Assembly: GCF_000153025.1 (NCBI RefSeq)
Contig: NZ_CH672432.1
Span: forward strand, 72,826 to 136,825
Source of the DNA: Marinomonas sp. MED121
GTDB lineage: Bacteria > Pseudomonadota > Gammaproteobacteria > Pseudomonadales > Marinomonadaceae
DNA length: 64,000 bases
Reading direction: 5' to 3'
Both the position numbers and the translations under genes were made by a program. Below the pieces are notes generated by a model that had not been told where the DNA came from, made no database searches, and was given only the letters and a program-made list of their open reading frames with translations. Shown here piece after piece: positions 1-8,474 of this stretch (within the stretch, counting starts at the first letter, position 1; every line of letters starts with the position of its first letter).

Positions 1-430
1 AGTCTAGATCCAAGTGACCATGGCAAAGGTCATTTTCATGCACTTTATCAAGGCCTTTTGCAATTAAATCGAATATACTGACTACCACATTAAGAGGCGC
101 GCCATCTGGATATTTACCTAAATAGCTAAAAAGCTTTTCGCCACCACATACCGAAGAAATAGAATACACCCATAAAGAGGACGTAAAAGGCGGATAATTT
201 GGCGTGATTGAAGGGTGCTTTATGCCCGCATATTTTCGGGCATTTAAAAGAAAGTGGTCTAATTGGCCGCGCTTCTCTTGATAAAACCGTAAAACAAAGG
301 GTCTTCCGCCTTGATCAGCTATCCAAGTTGCTTGTCCTTTGCCAACAGGGTGGTTTAAGACATAAGGGTCGAGTTCGATACCAACACGTAGACCAACTTT
401 TAGTTGTGCCGGATCAATAATTTTGTTCAT
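1..430 (-). CDS. Protein-kinase-like protein, N-terminal part (gene runs off the window start)
   Basis: Reading leftward from ATG at 430 there are 143 codons without a stop, so the gene is cut by the window edge. The translation looks like the N-lobe and start of the C-lobe of a protein kinase fold: a glycine-containing loop (PVGKGQATWIA, about residues 29-39), a beta strand FVLRFY where the usual lysine would be arginine, and CHGHLDLD near residue 137 at the place of HRDLKP. The catalytic aspartate appears to be histidine, so it may be a pseudokinase. It is divergent from miaE, with 88 bases between them. The fold assignment is by eye; function and substrate are unknown. Confidence 0.55.
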   Translation of the reverse strand, partial: MNKIIDPAQLKVGLRVGIELDPYVLNHPVGKGQATWIADQGGRPFVLRFYQEKRGQLDHFLLNARKYAGIKHPSITPNYPPFTSSLWVYSISSVCGGEKLFSYLGKYPDGAPLNVVVSIFDLIAKGLDKVHENDLCHGHLDLD

Positions 431-518
431 GGTAAAATAGCATCCAAATCAAGACGTTGCTGCGTTTAGTAACTGATATAGAGTATAATCTCGTTTTTTT
501 GAAAGAAAAGGTAGGGCA

Positions 519-1127
519 ATGTTATCCGCATATCCAGAATTATCAAATTTTTTACCTTGTGAGTCGCCTAAAGCCTGGGTTGAGTGGGCAATTGAAAATC
601 AGGAACTGATGCTTGTTGACCATGCTCATTGTGAAAAAAAGGCCGCATCGACTGCAATGAACTTAATGTATCGTTATGTAGACCGCGATAATTTATTGCA
701 CAAAATGTCGCGTTTAGCTCGCGAAGAATTACTGCACTTTGAACAAGTTCATAAAATCATGAAGGGTAGAGGTGTTGATTATGTCCACCTAAGTGCGTCT
801 CGTTATGCTGATGGTTTACGAAAGCATATTAGAACTCATGAACCAGCAAGACTGGTTGATATTCTTATTATCGGTGCGTTTGTTGAAGCGAGATCCTGTG
901 AAAGGTTTGCAGTGTTAGCGCCTCATTTAGATGAAGAGTTAAGTAAGTTCTATTTATCTTTACTTAAATCAGAAGCGAGACATTTTGAAGACTATTTAGC
1001 TTTGGCTCAAGAATACTCAAAGGAAGACATCACCCAAAGAGTTCAATTTTTCAGAGAATTAGAGCAGGACCTGATTCAAGCGCCTGATATAGAATTTCGT
1101 ATTCATAGTGGTCCGCCAAGCGAGTAG
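519..1127 (+). CDS. miaE: tRNA-(ms2io6A)-hydroxylase MiaE
   Basis: A 202-residue protein matching MiaE, the di-iron monooxygenase that hydroxylates the isopentenyl side chain of ms2i6A at position 37 of tRNAs reading UNN codons. The ferritin-like iron ligands are visible: E39 (CEKKAAS), E70 and H73 (REELLHFE), E123 (FVEARSCERF), E152 and H155 (SEARHFEDY). Length is usual for the family. An AGG-type ribosome site lies just before the ATG. It is followed 100 bases later by a small unknown gene and stands divergent from the kinase-like gene. MiaE occurs in only part of the bacteria, many of them gammaproteobacteria. Confidence 0.92.
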   Translation: MLSAYPELSNFLPCESPKAWVEWAIENQELMLVDHAHCEKKAASTAMNLMYRYVDRDNLLHKMSRLAREELLHFEQVHKIMKGRGVDYVHLSASRYADGLRKHIRTHEPARLVDILIIGAFVEARSCERFAVLAPHLDEELSKFYLSLLKSEARHFEDYLALAQEYSKEDITQRVQFFRELEQDLIQAPDIEFRIHSGPPSE

Positions 1128-1226
1128 ATCGCTAAAATCGTCTTTAAAATCAATTCATAAAAAACTTCTATATGGGATTAAATGGCTGCTACACTGAGTT
1201 TAGAGACCATAGTTGGAGAGAGTTTT

Positions 1227-1526
1227 ATGAAAGACCAATTAGCGGATGTAACTTACTGGCTAGCTCTTCAAATTTCCAAAACTGATCCGCCAGTAAATCT
1301 AGATGAAATTTATCAAGGGTCAGTTGAGTTAGATTATTTGTATCAAACCTTAACAAACAAGGCTCAACACTATTGGTGGACAGAAAATGGTGTAGAACTA
1401 TCACCAATGTTGGTCAATAATGCTTTTTTTAGAGCCGTTGCTTCTTTATATGAAAGAAATCTTGAATACTCACGCTCTAGAGATTGTAAGGAAACGGATT
1501 GGGTTAAGGGGCTTTTGCACTTATAA
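1227..1526 (+). CDS. Small hypothetical protein
   Basis: A 99-residue protein that I do not recognise. An upstream ATG at 1182 would give 114 residues, but ATG at 1227 is chosen because GGAGAG lies 6 bases before it. The protein is soluble-looking and mostly helical, with no signal peptide or membrane segment. It has an aromatic-rich middle (QHYWWTENG) and a basic C-terminal part (YERNLEYSRSRDCKE). It runs in the same direction as miaE but is separated by 99 bases. A perfect inverted repeat follows its stop. Confidence 0.6.
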   Translation: MKDQLADVTYWLALQISKTDPPVNLDEIYQGSVELDYLYQTLTNKAQHYWWTENGVELSPMLVNNAFFRAVASLYERNLEYSRSRDCKETDWVKGLLHL

Positions 1527-1540
1527 GATTTTTTTCAGAC

Positions 1541-1563
1541 AACCCTATGACAATCATAGGGTT
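1541..1563. repeat. Perfect inverted repeat between convergent genes, possible terminator
   Basis: AACCCTATGA and TCATAGGGTT are exact reverse complements separated by CAA. The stem lies 14 bases after the small hypothetical gene, in the gap before the convergent lpxH. No T-run follows directly on the plus strand, so a terminator role is likely from position but not certain. Confidence 0.5.
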
Positions 1564-1649
1564 CATCTTCTTCCACTCATCGCCTTTAAAAACGGATACT
1601 TTAGAGGGTTGCAGCATCTAATACTTACATCATCTAATATAGCTATTCG

Positions 1650-2450
1650 CTAAATTTTTAAAACATGCATTCTTTTTGAAACCGCTAAAAGACTGTCCAA
1701 GTCATTCTTTTCTTCACTTAATTCATTTACATCAAATTTATATTGAGATAACCCTGTTTCATCCAAAATAGATAACCAGGCAAACTTATCCCAATCGCCC
1801 AAAACCAAACGACTGCCATTACTTAGTTTATGTAAATCTGGTCTATGGGTATGGCCATGAATCATAACCTTGGCATTATGCAGGGTCATTAAGCGCTTAA
1901 TCTCATCACCATGAACATCCATGATATCTAGCATTTTTTCACTGTTTGAAGATTTGCTGTCTTCTCGAAGTTTTGAGGCGAGGGCAATTCTATTTTCTAG
2001 TGGCATGCTGAGTACTTGTTTCTGCCAGGCACCTTGTCGAACCATGCTTCTAAATGCTTGGTATTCAACATCGTCTAAACAGGCTTCGTCCCCATGACTA
2101 ATAAGAATAGTTTGAGCATTATGTGATAAACAAAAGCTGCCCTCTATTAGCTCTGCTTGGACGCGATTTGCCCAAAGTTGTCCTAATAAAAAGTCTCTAT
2201 TGCCATGAAATACGCGCAATTTCACGCCTGCATGAGAGAGTTTTATTAAAGCGGCTTCAATGTCATCATTCCATGAAGAAGTAAAATCATCACCAATCCA
2301 AGCTTCATAAAAATCGCCAACAACTGAAAGCTTAATATTGCCTTCTTGATGTTGTTTTAGGCATATTAGGTCTGAAAGAGAAGTAAACGCCCGAATTAAA
2401 TCCGGGCGTTTATCACTTAGATGTAAATCAGAAATAAAATAATGAGTCAT
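1650..2450 (-). CDS. lpxH: UDP-2,3-diacylglucosamine diphosphatase LpxH
   Basis: LpxH hydrolyses UDP-2,3-diacylglucosamine to lipid X and UMP, the fourth step of lipid A synthesis, at the inner face of the inner membrane. The calcineurin-like metallophosphoesterase motifs appear in order: D8-x-H10 (ISDLHLSD), GDFYEAW with D46, GNRD (83-86), SHGDE (H119) and HGHTH (198-202). At 266 residues it is slightly longer than the common 240, with the extra at the C-terminus. It lies 12 bases downstream of ppiB and is probably cotranscribed with it. Confidence 0.93.
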   Translation of the reverse strand: MTHYFISDLHLSDKRPDLIRAFTSLSDLICLKQHQEGNIKLSVVGDFYEAWIGDDFTSSWNDDIEAALIKLSHAGVKLRVFHGNRDFLLGQLWANRVQAELIEGSFCLSHNAQTILISHGDEACLDDVEYQAFRSMVRQGAWQKQVLSMPLENRIALASKLREDSKSSNSEKMLDIMDVHGDEIKRLMTLHNAKVMIHGHTHRPDLHKLSNGSRLVLGDWDKFAWLSILDETGLSQYKFDVNELSEEKNDLDSLLAVSKRMHVLKI

Positions 2451-2462
2451 CTAAGTCTAATA

Positions 2463-2954
2463 TTATAGGATTTCAGCAGATTCAATGATGACATCTTCTG
2501 CAGGTACATCTTGGTGTCCTGCTTTTGATGTGGTTTGTACTTCTTTAATTTTGTTAACAACATCCATGCCAGCACTTACTTTACCGAATACAGCATATCC
2601 CCACCCTTGGGCATTTTTACCTGTGTGATTCAAGAAAGTGTTGTCAGCAACGTTAATGAAGAACTGTGCTGAAGCCGAATGCGGATCCATAGTACGAGCC
2701 ATTGCTAGTGTGCCTATGTCATTGCTAAGACCATTATCAGCTTCGTTTTCAATCGATGCATTAGTTTCTTTTGACTTCATGCCTGGTTCAAAACCTCCTC
2801 CTTGAACCATGAAGTTATTGATGACACGGTGGAAGATAACACCATCGTAAAAACCATCTTTTACATACTGTTCAAAGTTCTTAGCGGTAATAGGCGCTTT
2901 CTCATGGTTTAGTTCAACTGTGATATCGCCAAAATTAGTATGAAGTACGATCAT
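2463..2954 (-). CDS. ppiB: Peptidyl-prolyl cis-trans isomerase B (cyclophilin)
   Basis: A 163-residue single-domain cyclophilin without a signal peptide, hence cytoplasmic, catalysing proline isomerisation during protein folding. Family signatures are present: [16 protein letters not shown] with the catalytic arginine R43, the [17 protein letters not shown] block, and [11 protein letters not shown] near the end. It begins the two-gene ppiB-lpxH unit transcribed leftward. In Pseudomonas this pair lies directly opposite glnS-cysS; here the queuosine, MarR-GNAT and azl genes separate them. Confidence 0.94.
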   Translation of the reverse strand: MIVLHTNFGDITVELNHEKAPITAKNFEQYVKDGFYDGVIFHRVINNFMVQGGGFEPGMKSKETNASIENEADNGLSNDIGTLAMARTMDPHSASAQFFINVADNTFLNHTGKNAQGWGYAVFGKVSAGMDVVNKIKEVQTTSKAGHQDVPAEDVIIESAEIL

Positions 2955-3050
2955 GGTCTTTCCTTATTTATTTGTTAGTAAGCGAGATTAATATCGTTTA
3001 AATCTTTATAGGTCTTTAAATTCTTAATTCAAGCAAAATGCTTTAAATAA

Positions 3051-3701
3051 CTAATCAATCTCTAAAATTTTATGAGTTTGTAGGCTAAGGCGCCATTTAG
3101 GATTAGCCAAGCAGTAATTTAGGGTCTGTTTAAGTGTGCTTTCTGGGGATATACGATCTTTAGGTAGATGACTTTGATCCATTGGTTGTAGGTAAAAGGT
3201 GTCAAAATCTAGATGAGTATACTTGTTGGGGTTTAAGTGAGACTGGGGATAGACTAATTTTAATTCATGGCCTTGTTGAATGACTAATTCATCCGCTGTT
3301 TTCGGGCTGACACAGATCCAATCTATGCCATCAGGTAAAGGTTTGGTGCCATTGGTTTCAATGCCGATAACATACCCCATTTCCTTCATCGCTAAAATTA
3401 ATGCGGCATCCAACTGAAGTGCAGGCTCCCCGCCTGTGAAAACCACATATTTATCGGATTGATCATTTGGCCATAGCGCATCTAGATGTAACGCAAGTGT
3501 TTTGGCTTGTTTAAATTTACCGCCATTTTGACCGTCTACACCGATAAAATCAGTATCGCAGAATTGGCAGAGTGAATCGAATCTGTGGGTTTCTTTACCA
3601 TTCCATAAATTACAGCCACTAAAACGGCAAAAGATAGATGGGCGGCCAGCTTGGGCACCTTCACCCTGTAGCGAGTAAAAGGCTTCTTTAATTGAGTACA
3701 T
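3051..3701 (-). CDS. queE: 7-carboxy-7-deazaguanine synthase QueE
   Basis: Radical-SAM enzyme converting 6-carboxytetrahydropterin to 7-carboxy-7-deazaguanine in queuosine synthesis. At 216 residues it has the N-terminus SIKEAFYSLQGEGAQAGRP and cluster cysteines C30, C45 and C48, giving the CX14CX2C spacing typical of many Gram-negative QueE proteins instead of CX3CX2C. FTGGEPALQ and IETNGT complete the SAM-binding barrel motifs. It lies 110 bases after queC on the same strand, with a structured intergenic segment between them, and is presumably cotranscribed with queC. Confidence 0.93.
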   Translation of the reverse strand: MYSIKEAFYSLQGEGAQAGRPSIFCRFSGCNLWNGKETHRFDSLCQFCDTDFIGVDGQNGGKFKQAKTLALHLDALWPNDQSDKYVVFTGGEPALQLDAALILAMKEMGYVIGIETNGTKPLPDGIDWICVSPKTADELVIQQGHELKLVYPQSHLNPNKYTHLDFDTFYLQPMDQSHLPKDRISPESTLKQTLNYCLANPKWRLSLQTHKILEID

Positions 3702-3708
3702 GGTTACA

Positions 3709-3768
3709 CCTGGTTAGCATCTCGAAAACAGTCGAGGCTCGGGTTAGTAACTTTAGTGCTATGCCAGG
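3709..3768 (-). other. Structured intergenic segment between queC and queE
   Basis: Just upstream of queE the sequence can fold. CTCGA (3721-3725) pairs with TCGAG (3732-3736) over a six-base loop, and outside it CCTGG (3709-3713) can pair with CCAGG (3764-3768), with CAT/ATG pairing inside. It does not resemble the preQ1 riboswitch classes I know. It may be an mRNA leader, a processing site or chance. Confidence 0.3.
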
Positions 3769-3811
3769 CAATCTGTGTAACAGAAACTGGCGAACTAAAA
3801 TCGTGTATGTT

Positions 3812-4477
3812 TTAAATTTCGTATTTAATTGGGTCGATCAAATTGTGTTGCTTAAATGACGCCAAACGTTCCAGGCAAGAGCCACATTTACCGCATGCTT
3901 TCTCTCTACCGTTGTAGCAGGTCCAGGTTTTTGAATAGTCTAGGTTCATTGCTAACCCAGACGCTAAAATTTCAGCCTTACTGCTTTTTAAGAATGGAGC
4001 GATAATTTCAACCGCCTGATAATTGGCAATTAATGATACGGCATTCATGGCTTCAACAAATTCTGGACGGCAATCAGGGTAGATGTCGTGGTCGCCTGAG
4101 TGAGCGCCATAATAAACCTTGCTCGCTTCAAGTGAGACGGCATAGGCTATCGCCATTGATATGAGTACCATGTTTCTATTAGGAACCACGGTGGATTTCA
4201 TATTGGCATCTTCATAATCGCCTTCAGGTATCGCTTCATCACTGTCTAGGGTGAGTGAAGAGCCAGCCATTAAGCTATTAATAGCAGTAATGTCCACCAC
4301 CTTGTGAGGAATGTTTAATTCTTGGCAAACTTGGGCGGCAATAATAAGTTCTTTGTTGTGTTTTTGACCGTAATTAAATGAAATTGCGTAGATTTCATCA
4401 TTTTCAGACAAGGCTTTATGTAAAACCGTATAGGAGTCCATGCCACCGGAATAGACTACGACTGCTTTGTTTGCCAT
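3812..4477 (-). CDS. queC: 7-cyano-7-deazaguanine synthase QueC
   Basis: ATP-dependent enzyme that turns 7-carboxy-7-deazaguanine into preQ0, two steps before the queuine base is inserted into tRNA. The N-terminal PP-loop SGGMDS is at residues 10-15. The C-terminal zinc site has four cysteines (C187, C195, C198, C201) in [15 protein letters not shown]. The length of 221 is normal. It is the first gene of a leftward queC-queE pair; QueD and QueF are not in the window. Confidence 0.95.
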   Translation of the reverse strand: MANKAVVVYSGGMDSYTVLHKALSENDEIYAISFNYGQKHNKELIIAAQVCQELNIPHKVVDITAINSLMAGSSLTLDSDEAIPEGDYEDANMKSTVVPNRNMVLISMAIAYAVSLEASKVYYGAHSGDHDIYPDCRPEFVEAMNAVSLIANYQAVEIIAPFLKSSKAEILASGLAMNLDYSKTWTCYNGREKACGKCGSCLERLASFKQHNLIDPIKYEI

Positions 4478-4569
4478 TTTGACCTCGATAGTATTGATTT
4501 TTCAAACGCGCGATTATAGCGATTCATACCCAACAATCCTATTTAAAATTAACTTTATTGCAGATCAGC

Positions 4570-4613
4570 TTGTAAAAGAAATAAAAAGTTTTTATATTGC
4601 GTAACTAGTTACG
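4570..4613 (+). promoter_or_regulatory. Promoter with overlapping perfect palindrome (likely MarR operator)
   Basis: TTGTAA (4570-4575), 17 bases, then TATATT (4593-4598) form a good sigma-70 promoter. Directly after the -10 box lies the perfect 14-base palindrome CGTAACTAGTTACG (4600-4613), about where transcription should start and 19 bases before the MarR-GNAT ATG. The placement suggests autorepression by the MarR-type domain and control of the following azlCD genes. Confidence 0.6.
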
Positions 4614-4632
4614 TAGTTGGTTTCGAGGATGT

Positions 4633-5583
4633 ATGGATCATTTTGGCGTTATGGCGTTTGGAAGTCGCTTAAAAAGGTTAAGTGATTATCTTTTTACTGA
4701 AGTTGAGTCGATTTATAAGCAACATGAGATAGGTTTTTCGCCCACGCATTTTCCTATCTTAAGGCAGCTTCAACAGGTGCCTGCATTAACTGTGGTCGAG
4801 CTGTCAGCAAAACTTGGTTTGAGTCACCCTGCAATCAGTAAGCAGATTAATAAACTGGTTAAGGATGAATGGGTCAGTAAACGAATAGATGAAGATGATA
4901 ATCGGCGGCTTTTCATTGTGTTGACTGAAAAAGGTCAAAAAGAAATGGAGAAGGTCGAGCCAATTTTAAATGCCATTAAACTAGTCATGGAGCGAGAGGC
5001 AAATAATATTGATGCTAGATTGCTCTACTCATTTAATGCATATGAGAAACACCTATTAAAGTATGGGCTTCAAACCTGGGTAGAAGAAGAGGTCTATAAA
5101 AATGTTGAAGATGTTGAGATAACGTCTTGGTGTCCCGCGCTCAAAGCCCCGTTTAAAACGCTCAACATGGAGTGGCTAAATGCTTATTTTGAACATCAAA
5201 TTGAAAAGGAAGATTTAATCATACTGGATAACCCTCAATCCGAAGTTTTGGCAAAAGGGGGGTATATTTGGGGGGCTAAGATCAATCAAGAATGTGTGGG
5301 GATATGTGCTTTGATGCCAGATACTCAGCACTCATTTAAAGTCATTAAGCTGGCAGTAGACGAGCGATTTCAACAACAAGGAATCGGGCTTAGCCTGATG
5401 CTCAAGTGCATAGCTAAGGCAAGAAGTAAGGGCGCACAATATTTATCCTTGGAAACAGCCAGTAAGTTAGAGCCTGCTATGAAGCTTTATCAAAGGTTGG
5501 GGTTCGAAATTAAAACGCCAGTTCATGGATATTCAGTTGATCGTAGTGATGTTTATATGGAATTAGCTTTTCCAAAAGGGTAA
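4633..5583 (+). CDS. MarR-family regulator fused to a GNAT acetyltransferase domain
   Basis: A 316-residue two-domain protein. Residues 1-145 are a MarR winged helix: helix-turn-helix near 54-76 (VVELSAKLGLSHPAISKQINKL), with the wing DEDDNRRLFIVLTEKG around 87-101. Residues about 160-314 are a GNAT fold with the acetyl-CoA loop QQQGIG (247-252) and the C-terminal AMKLYQRLGFE. Such fusions are a known architecture with mostly unknown ligands. It lies 3 bases before azlC, so the three genes are probably one operon, regulated from the palindrome upstream. An amino acid or derivative as the sensed or acetylated molecule is inference from azlCD. Confidence 0.85.
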   Translation: MDHFGVMAFGSRLKRLSDYLFTEVESIYKQHEIGFSPTHFPILRQLQQVPALTVVELSAKLGLSHPAISKQINKLVKDEWVSKRIDEDDNRRLFIVLTEKGQKEMEKVEPILNAIKLVMEREANNIDARLLYSFNAYEKHLLKYGLQTWVEEEVYKNVEDVEITSWCPALKAPFKTLNMEWLNAYFEHQIEKEDLIILDNPQSEVLAKGGYIWGAKINQECVGICALMPDTQHSFKVIKLAVDERFQQQGIGLSLMLKCIAKARSKGAQYLSLETASKLEPAMKLYQRLGFEIKTPVHGYSVDRSDVYMELAFPKG

Positions 5584-5586
5584 AAA

Positions 5587-6345
5587 ATGAAGCAATTAGA
5601 ATTAATGAAAAAAGGCATGACCTCCAGTATCCCCATGATAGTCGGAGGGGTGCCATTTGGTATTTTGTTTGGCTCGCTGGCAATGAGTAATGGACTTAGT
5701 TCTTGGTTTGCAATTGCTATGTCAAGTCTTGTATTTGCAGGTTCTGCTCAGTTTGTTGCATTAGGTTTGATTTTGATTGATGCGCCTTTATGGGTAATCA
5801 TATCAACCACATTTATTGTTAACCTAAGACATCTGTTATATGCAGCAGATATGGTTAAATTTATTAAACATCTGCCAATCAAATGGCGACTTTTGATTGG
5901 TTTTGGCTTGATCGATGAAAGTTATGCTGCGGTGCGGCCTTTGTATAACGATAAGCAGATTACGACAGACAATGGTCACTTTGCTTTTCTAGGCTCGTTT
6001 TTGTCTTTTTATCTTATGTGGCAGTTATCGACTATTGTTGGGGTGGTTGCTGGTGAGCTGATTCCAGGGATGAGTGCATGGGGCTTAGAATTTGCCATGG
6101 TGGCTACCTTTATCGGTATTATCACACCTTACTTGCAGGCTAAACGTGTTGGTTTTGTCACACCTTATTGGGCGGCTCTCATTAGTGCATCTATCGTCTC
6201 ATTAATTTTGCATGATTTGCCAAATAATTTAGGGCTACTTTGTGCCGCATTAGTAGGGGTTATGGTGGGGTATTTAGTGACATTAAAAGTAGGCAAAAAT
6301 GTGCCTAATAAAGAGACAAAAGCATTAATAAAGGAGGGCACTTAG
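5587..6345 (+). CDS. azlC: AzlC-family amino-acid exporter, large subunit
   Basis: A 252-residue polytopic membrane protein of the AzlC family, which with AzlD exports branched-chain amino acids or analogues. The hallmark N-terminal block SIPMIVGGVPFGILFGSLA and FAGSAQFVALGLI, followed by NLRHLLYAADM, are clear. Six to eight hydrophobic segments are visible. It begins 3 bases after the MarR-GNAT stop and abuts azlD. Substrate cannot be told from the sequence. Confidence 0.88.
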   Translation: MKQLELMKKGMTSSIPMIVGGVPFGILFGSLAMSNGLSSWFAIAMSSLVFAGSAQFVALGLILIDAPLWVIISTTFIVNLRHLLYAADMVKFIKHLPIKWRLLIGFGLIDESYAAVRPLYNDKQITTDNGHFAFLGSFLSFYLMWQLSTIVGVVAGELIPGMSAWGLEFAMVATFIGIITPYLQAKRVGFVTPYWAALISASIVSLILHDLPNNLGLLCAALVGVMVGYLVTLKVGKNVPNKETKALIKEGT

Positions 6346-6669
6346 ATGGCTGACTTTTATTTTGTACTAATCATAATTGGCATGTTTGCAGTGACTTTTG
6401 GTATACGGTTTTGTCTTTTTGCAAAAGCGAATAAAGTTGTGATGCCTGTGTGGGTTGAAGGTGCTTTGGGTTTTGTGCCCATTTCTGTTTTATCGGCCAT
6501 CATAGTCCCTATGATATTTATGCCAAATGGTAATCTGACGCTTAGTTTACAAAACCCTTGGCTGATTGGGGCTGGCGTCGCTTTTATTGTTGGTTTGATA
6601 AAGCAAAATCAACTTTTAACCATACTTGTTGGTGTGATTGCTTTTTATTTAAGCAAGTTGATCGTTTAA
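6346..6669 (+). CDS. azlD: AzlD-family amino-acid exporter, small subunit
   Basis: A 107-residue protein with four hydrophobic segments, including GIRFCLFA near residue 25 and WVEGALGFVPISVLSAI, as expected for AzlD, the small partner of AzlC. The ATG follows the azlC stop with no gap, and AGGAGG lies within the azlC end, so translation is probably coupled. It is the last gene of the operon, and 128 bases separate it from glnS. Confidence 0.87.
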   Translation: MADFYFVLIIIGMFAVTFGIRFCLFAKANKVVMPVWVEGALGFVPISVLSAIIVPMIFMPNGNLTLSLQNPWLIGAGVAFIVGLIKQNQLLTILVGVIAFYLSKLIV

Positions 6670-6797
6670 TACTGAAGTATGTGGGATATATGCAGGTTAA
6701 GTGACTTTTTTAATTCACCTCAGTGTTAAATCAGATATACTCCTCGCATAATTTTTTTTTACCTTTTTAAAACTCTAAATCGGGACCCAAGGTTAAC

Positions 6798-8471
6798 ATG
6801 TCAGATACGTCTAAACCTGGTAATTTTATTACCCAAATCATTGATAAAGATAACGAAACAGGAAAGCATGGCGGTAAAGTCATCACCCGTTTTCCACCTG
6901 AGCCAAATGGATACCTACACATAGGCCATGCTAAGTCTATTTGTTTAAATTTCGGCTTAGCCCAGCGTTATCAAGGTCAATGTAATTTAAGGTTTGATGA
7001 TACTAACCCTGAGAAAGAAAGTGTTGAGTATATTAACGCCATTAAAAAAGATGTTTCTTGGTTAGGCTTTAGTTGGCAGGATGAAGTGAAGTTCTCTTCG
7101 GACTATTTTGATGCGTTATTTGATTTTGCAGTAGAACTAATTAAATTAGATAAAGCCTATGTATGCCAGTTAAACGCAGAAGAAATGCGACTTTACCGTG
7201 GCACCTTGAAAGAGCCTGGTAAAAATAGTCCATATAGAGATCGAAACATAGATGAAAACTTAGCCCTCTTCATGGAAATGAAAGAAGGCAAGTATAAAGA
7301 TGGCGAAATGGTATTGCGTGCCAAAATTGATATGGCAAGTCCAAATATTAATATGCGTGATCCTATTATTTATCGTGTGCGCCATATTGAACACCATCAA
7401 ACAGGCAATAAGTGGTGTGTCTACCCTATGTATGATTTCACTCACTGCTTGTCTGATGCAATTGAAAACATTACCCACTCTGTTTGTACCTTAGAGTTTC
7501 AAGATCACAGGCCTTTGTATGATTGGGTGCTAGAAAGTTTAGAGACAGTTCACCCTCAGCAAATTGAATTTGCACGTCTTAATGTCAATTATACCGTGAC
7601 AAGTAAGCGTAAACTTAAGCAGCTTGTTGACGAGGGTCATGTTGAAGGTTGGGATGACCCACGTATGTCGACTATTTCTGGTCTACGTCGTCGTGGTTAT
7701 ACCCCTTTATCTATTCGAAATTTCTGCGAACGAATTGGGGTAACTAAGTCGGACTCAGTTGTTGATGTGGGTATGTTAGAGCACGCTATTCGAGAAGATC
7801 TTGATGCCAATGCAAATCGTGCCATGGCGGTGTTGAATCCTATTAAGGTGACATTAACCAACTACCCTAGTGATAAAGAAGAAATTTTTAGTGTGGCCAA
7901 TCACCCTAAAAATGAAGCCGCAGGCAAGCGAAATGTACCTTTTTCGAAAGACCTATATATTGATGCGGCTGATTTTGCTGAGGTACCTCCTAAAAAGTGG
8001 AAGCGTTTAACCTTAGATTCTGCCGTAAGATTGCGTGGCGGTTATGTTATTACCTGTGACGAAGCCATTAAAAATGATGCAGGTGAGGTGATAGAGCTTC
8101 TGTGTCGTTATGATGAAAATACACTTGGTGTAAACCCAGAAGGTTATAAACCTAAAGGGGTTATCCATTGGGTAAGCGCGAAACATGCATTAACCGCTGA
8201 AGTACGCCTATATGATAGGTTATTTAATGAAGAGGCTCCTGACGCTAATCATGAGGGCAAAACTTTCTTAGATTTCATTAACCCTGAATCACTTTCTGTT
8301 TTGTCAAATGCAAAACTTGAACCTTCGTTAGCCTTAAGCGAAAAAGGCCAAGGCTATCAGTTTGAAAGGGAAGGCTATTTCTGTCGTGATATCGAACGTG
8401 ACACATTAGTATTTAACCGTACTGTTACTTTACGAGATTCATGGGCGAAAATAGAAGCTAAGGGAAAATAA
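6798..8471 (+). CDS. glnS: Glutamine-tRNA ligase
   Basis: Class I aminoacyl-tRNA synthetase charging tRNA-Gln. It is 557 residues long. The HIGH motif is at 41-44 ([12 protein letters not shown]). The KMSKS equivalent reads VTSKR (267-271), where E. coli has VMSKR, a mild variation. The central region [20 protein letters not shown] and the C-terminal anticodon-binding beta barrels (from about 340) are typical. The presence of GlnRS itself fits a gammaproteobacterium. cysS follows 3 bases later, giving a glnS-cysS operon as in Pseudomonas. Confidence 0.96.
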   Translation: MSDTSKPGNFITQIIDKDNETGKHGGKVITRFPPEPNGYLHIGHAKSICLNFGLAQRYQGQCNLRFDDTNPEKESVEYINAIKKDVSWLGFSWQDEVKFSSDYFDALFDFAVELIKLDKAYVCQLNAEEMRLYRGTLKEPGKNSPYRDRNIDENLALFMEMKEGKYKDGEMVLRAKIDMASPNINMRDPIIYRVRHIEHHQTGNKWCVYPMYDFTHCLSDAIENITHSVCTLEFQDHRPLYDWVLESLETVHPQQIEFARLNVNYTVTSKRKLKQLVDEGHVEGWDDPRMSTISGLRRRGYTPLSIRNFCERIGVTKSDSVVDVGMLEHAIREDLDANANRAMAVLNPIKVTLTNYPSDKEEIFSVANHPKNEAAGKRNVPFSKDLYIDAADFAEVPPKKWKRLTLDSAVRLRGGYVITCDEAIKNDAGEVIELLCRYDENTLGVNPEGYKPKGVIHWVSAKHALTAEVRLYDRLFNEEAPDANHEGKTFLDFINPESLSVLSNAKLEPSLALSEKGQGYQFEREGYFCRDIERDTLVFNRTVTLRDSWAKIEAKGK

Positions 8472-8474
8472 GAA

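Noticed and set aside
208..420. 70-codon plus-strand ORF at the window start
   Set aside because: It is a shadow of the minus-strand kinase-like gene, which has an open frame through the whole segment.
3051..3701. QueE with defective radical-SAM motif
   Set aside because: The CX14CX2C spacing is usual in many Gram-negative QueE proteins, so it is not a defect.
7260..7494. ORFs of 64-72 codons on both strands inside glnS
   Set aside because: They are shadow frames of a full-length glnS.
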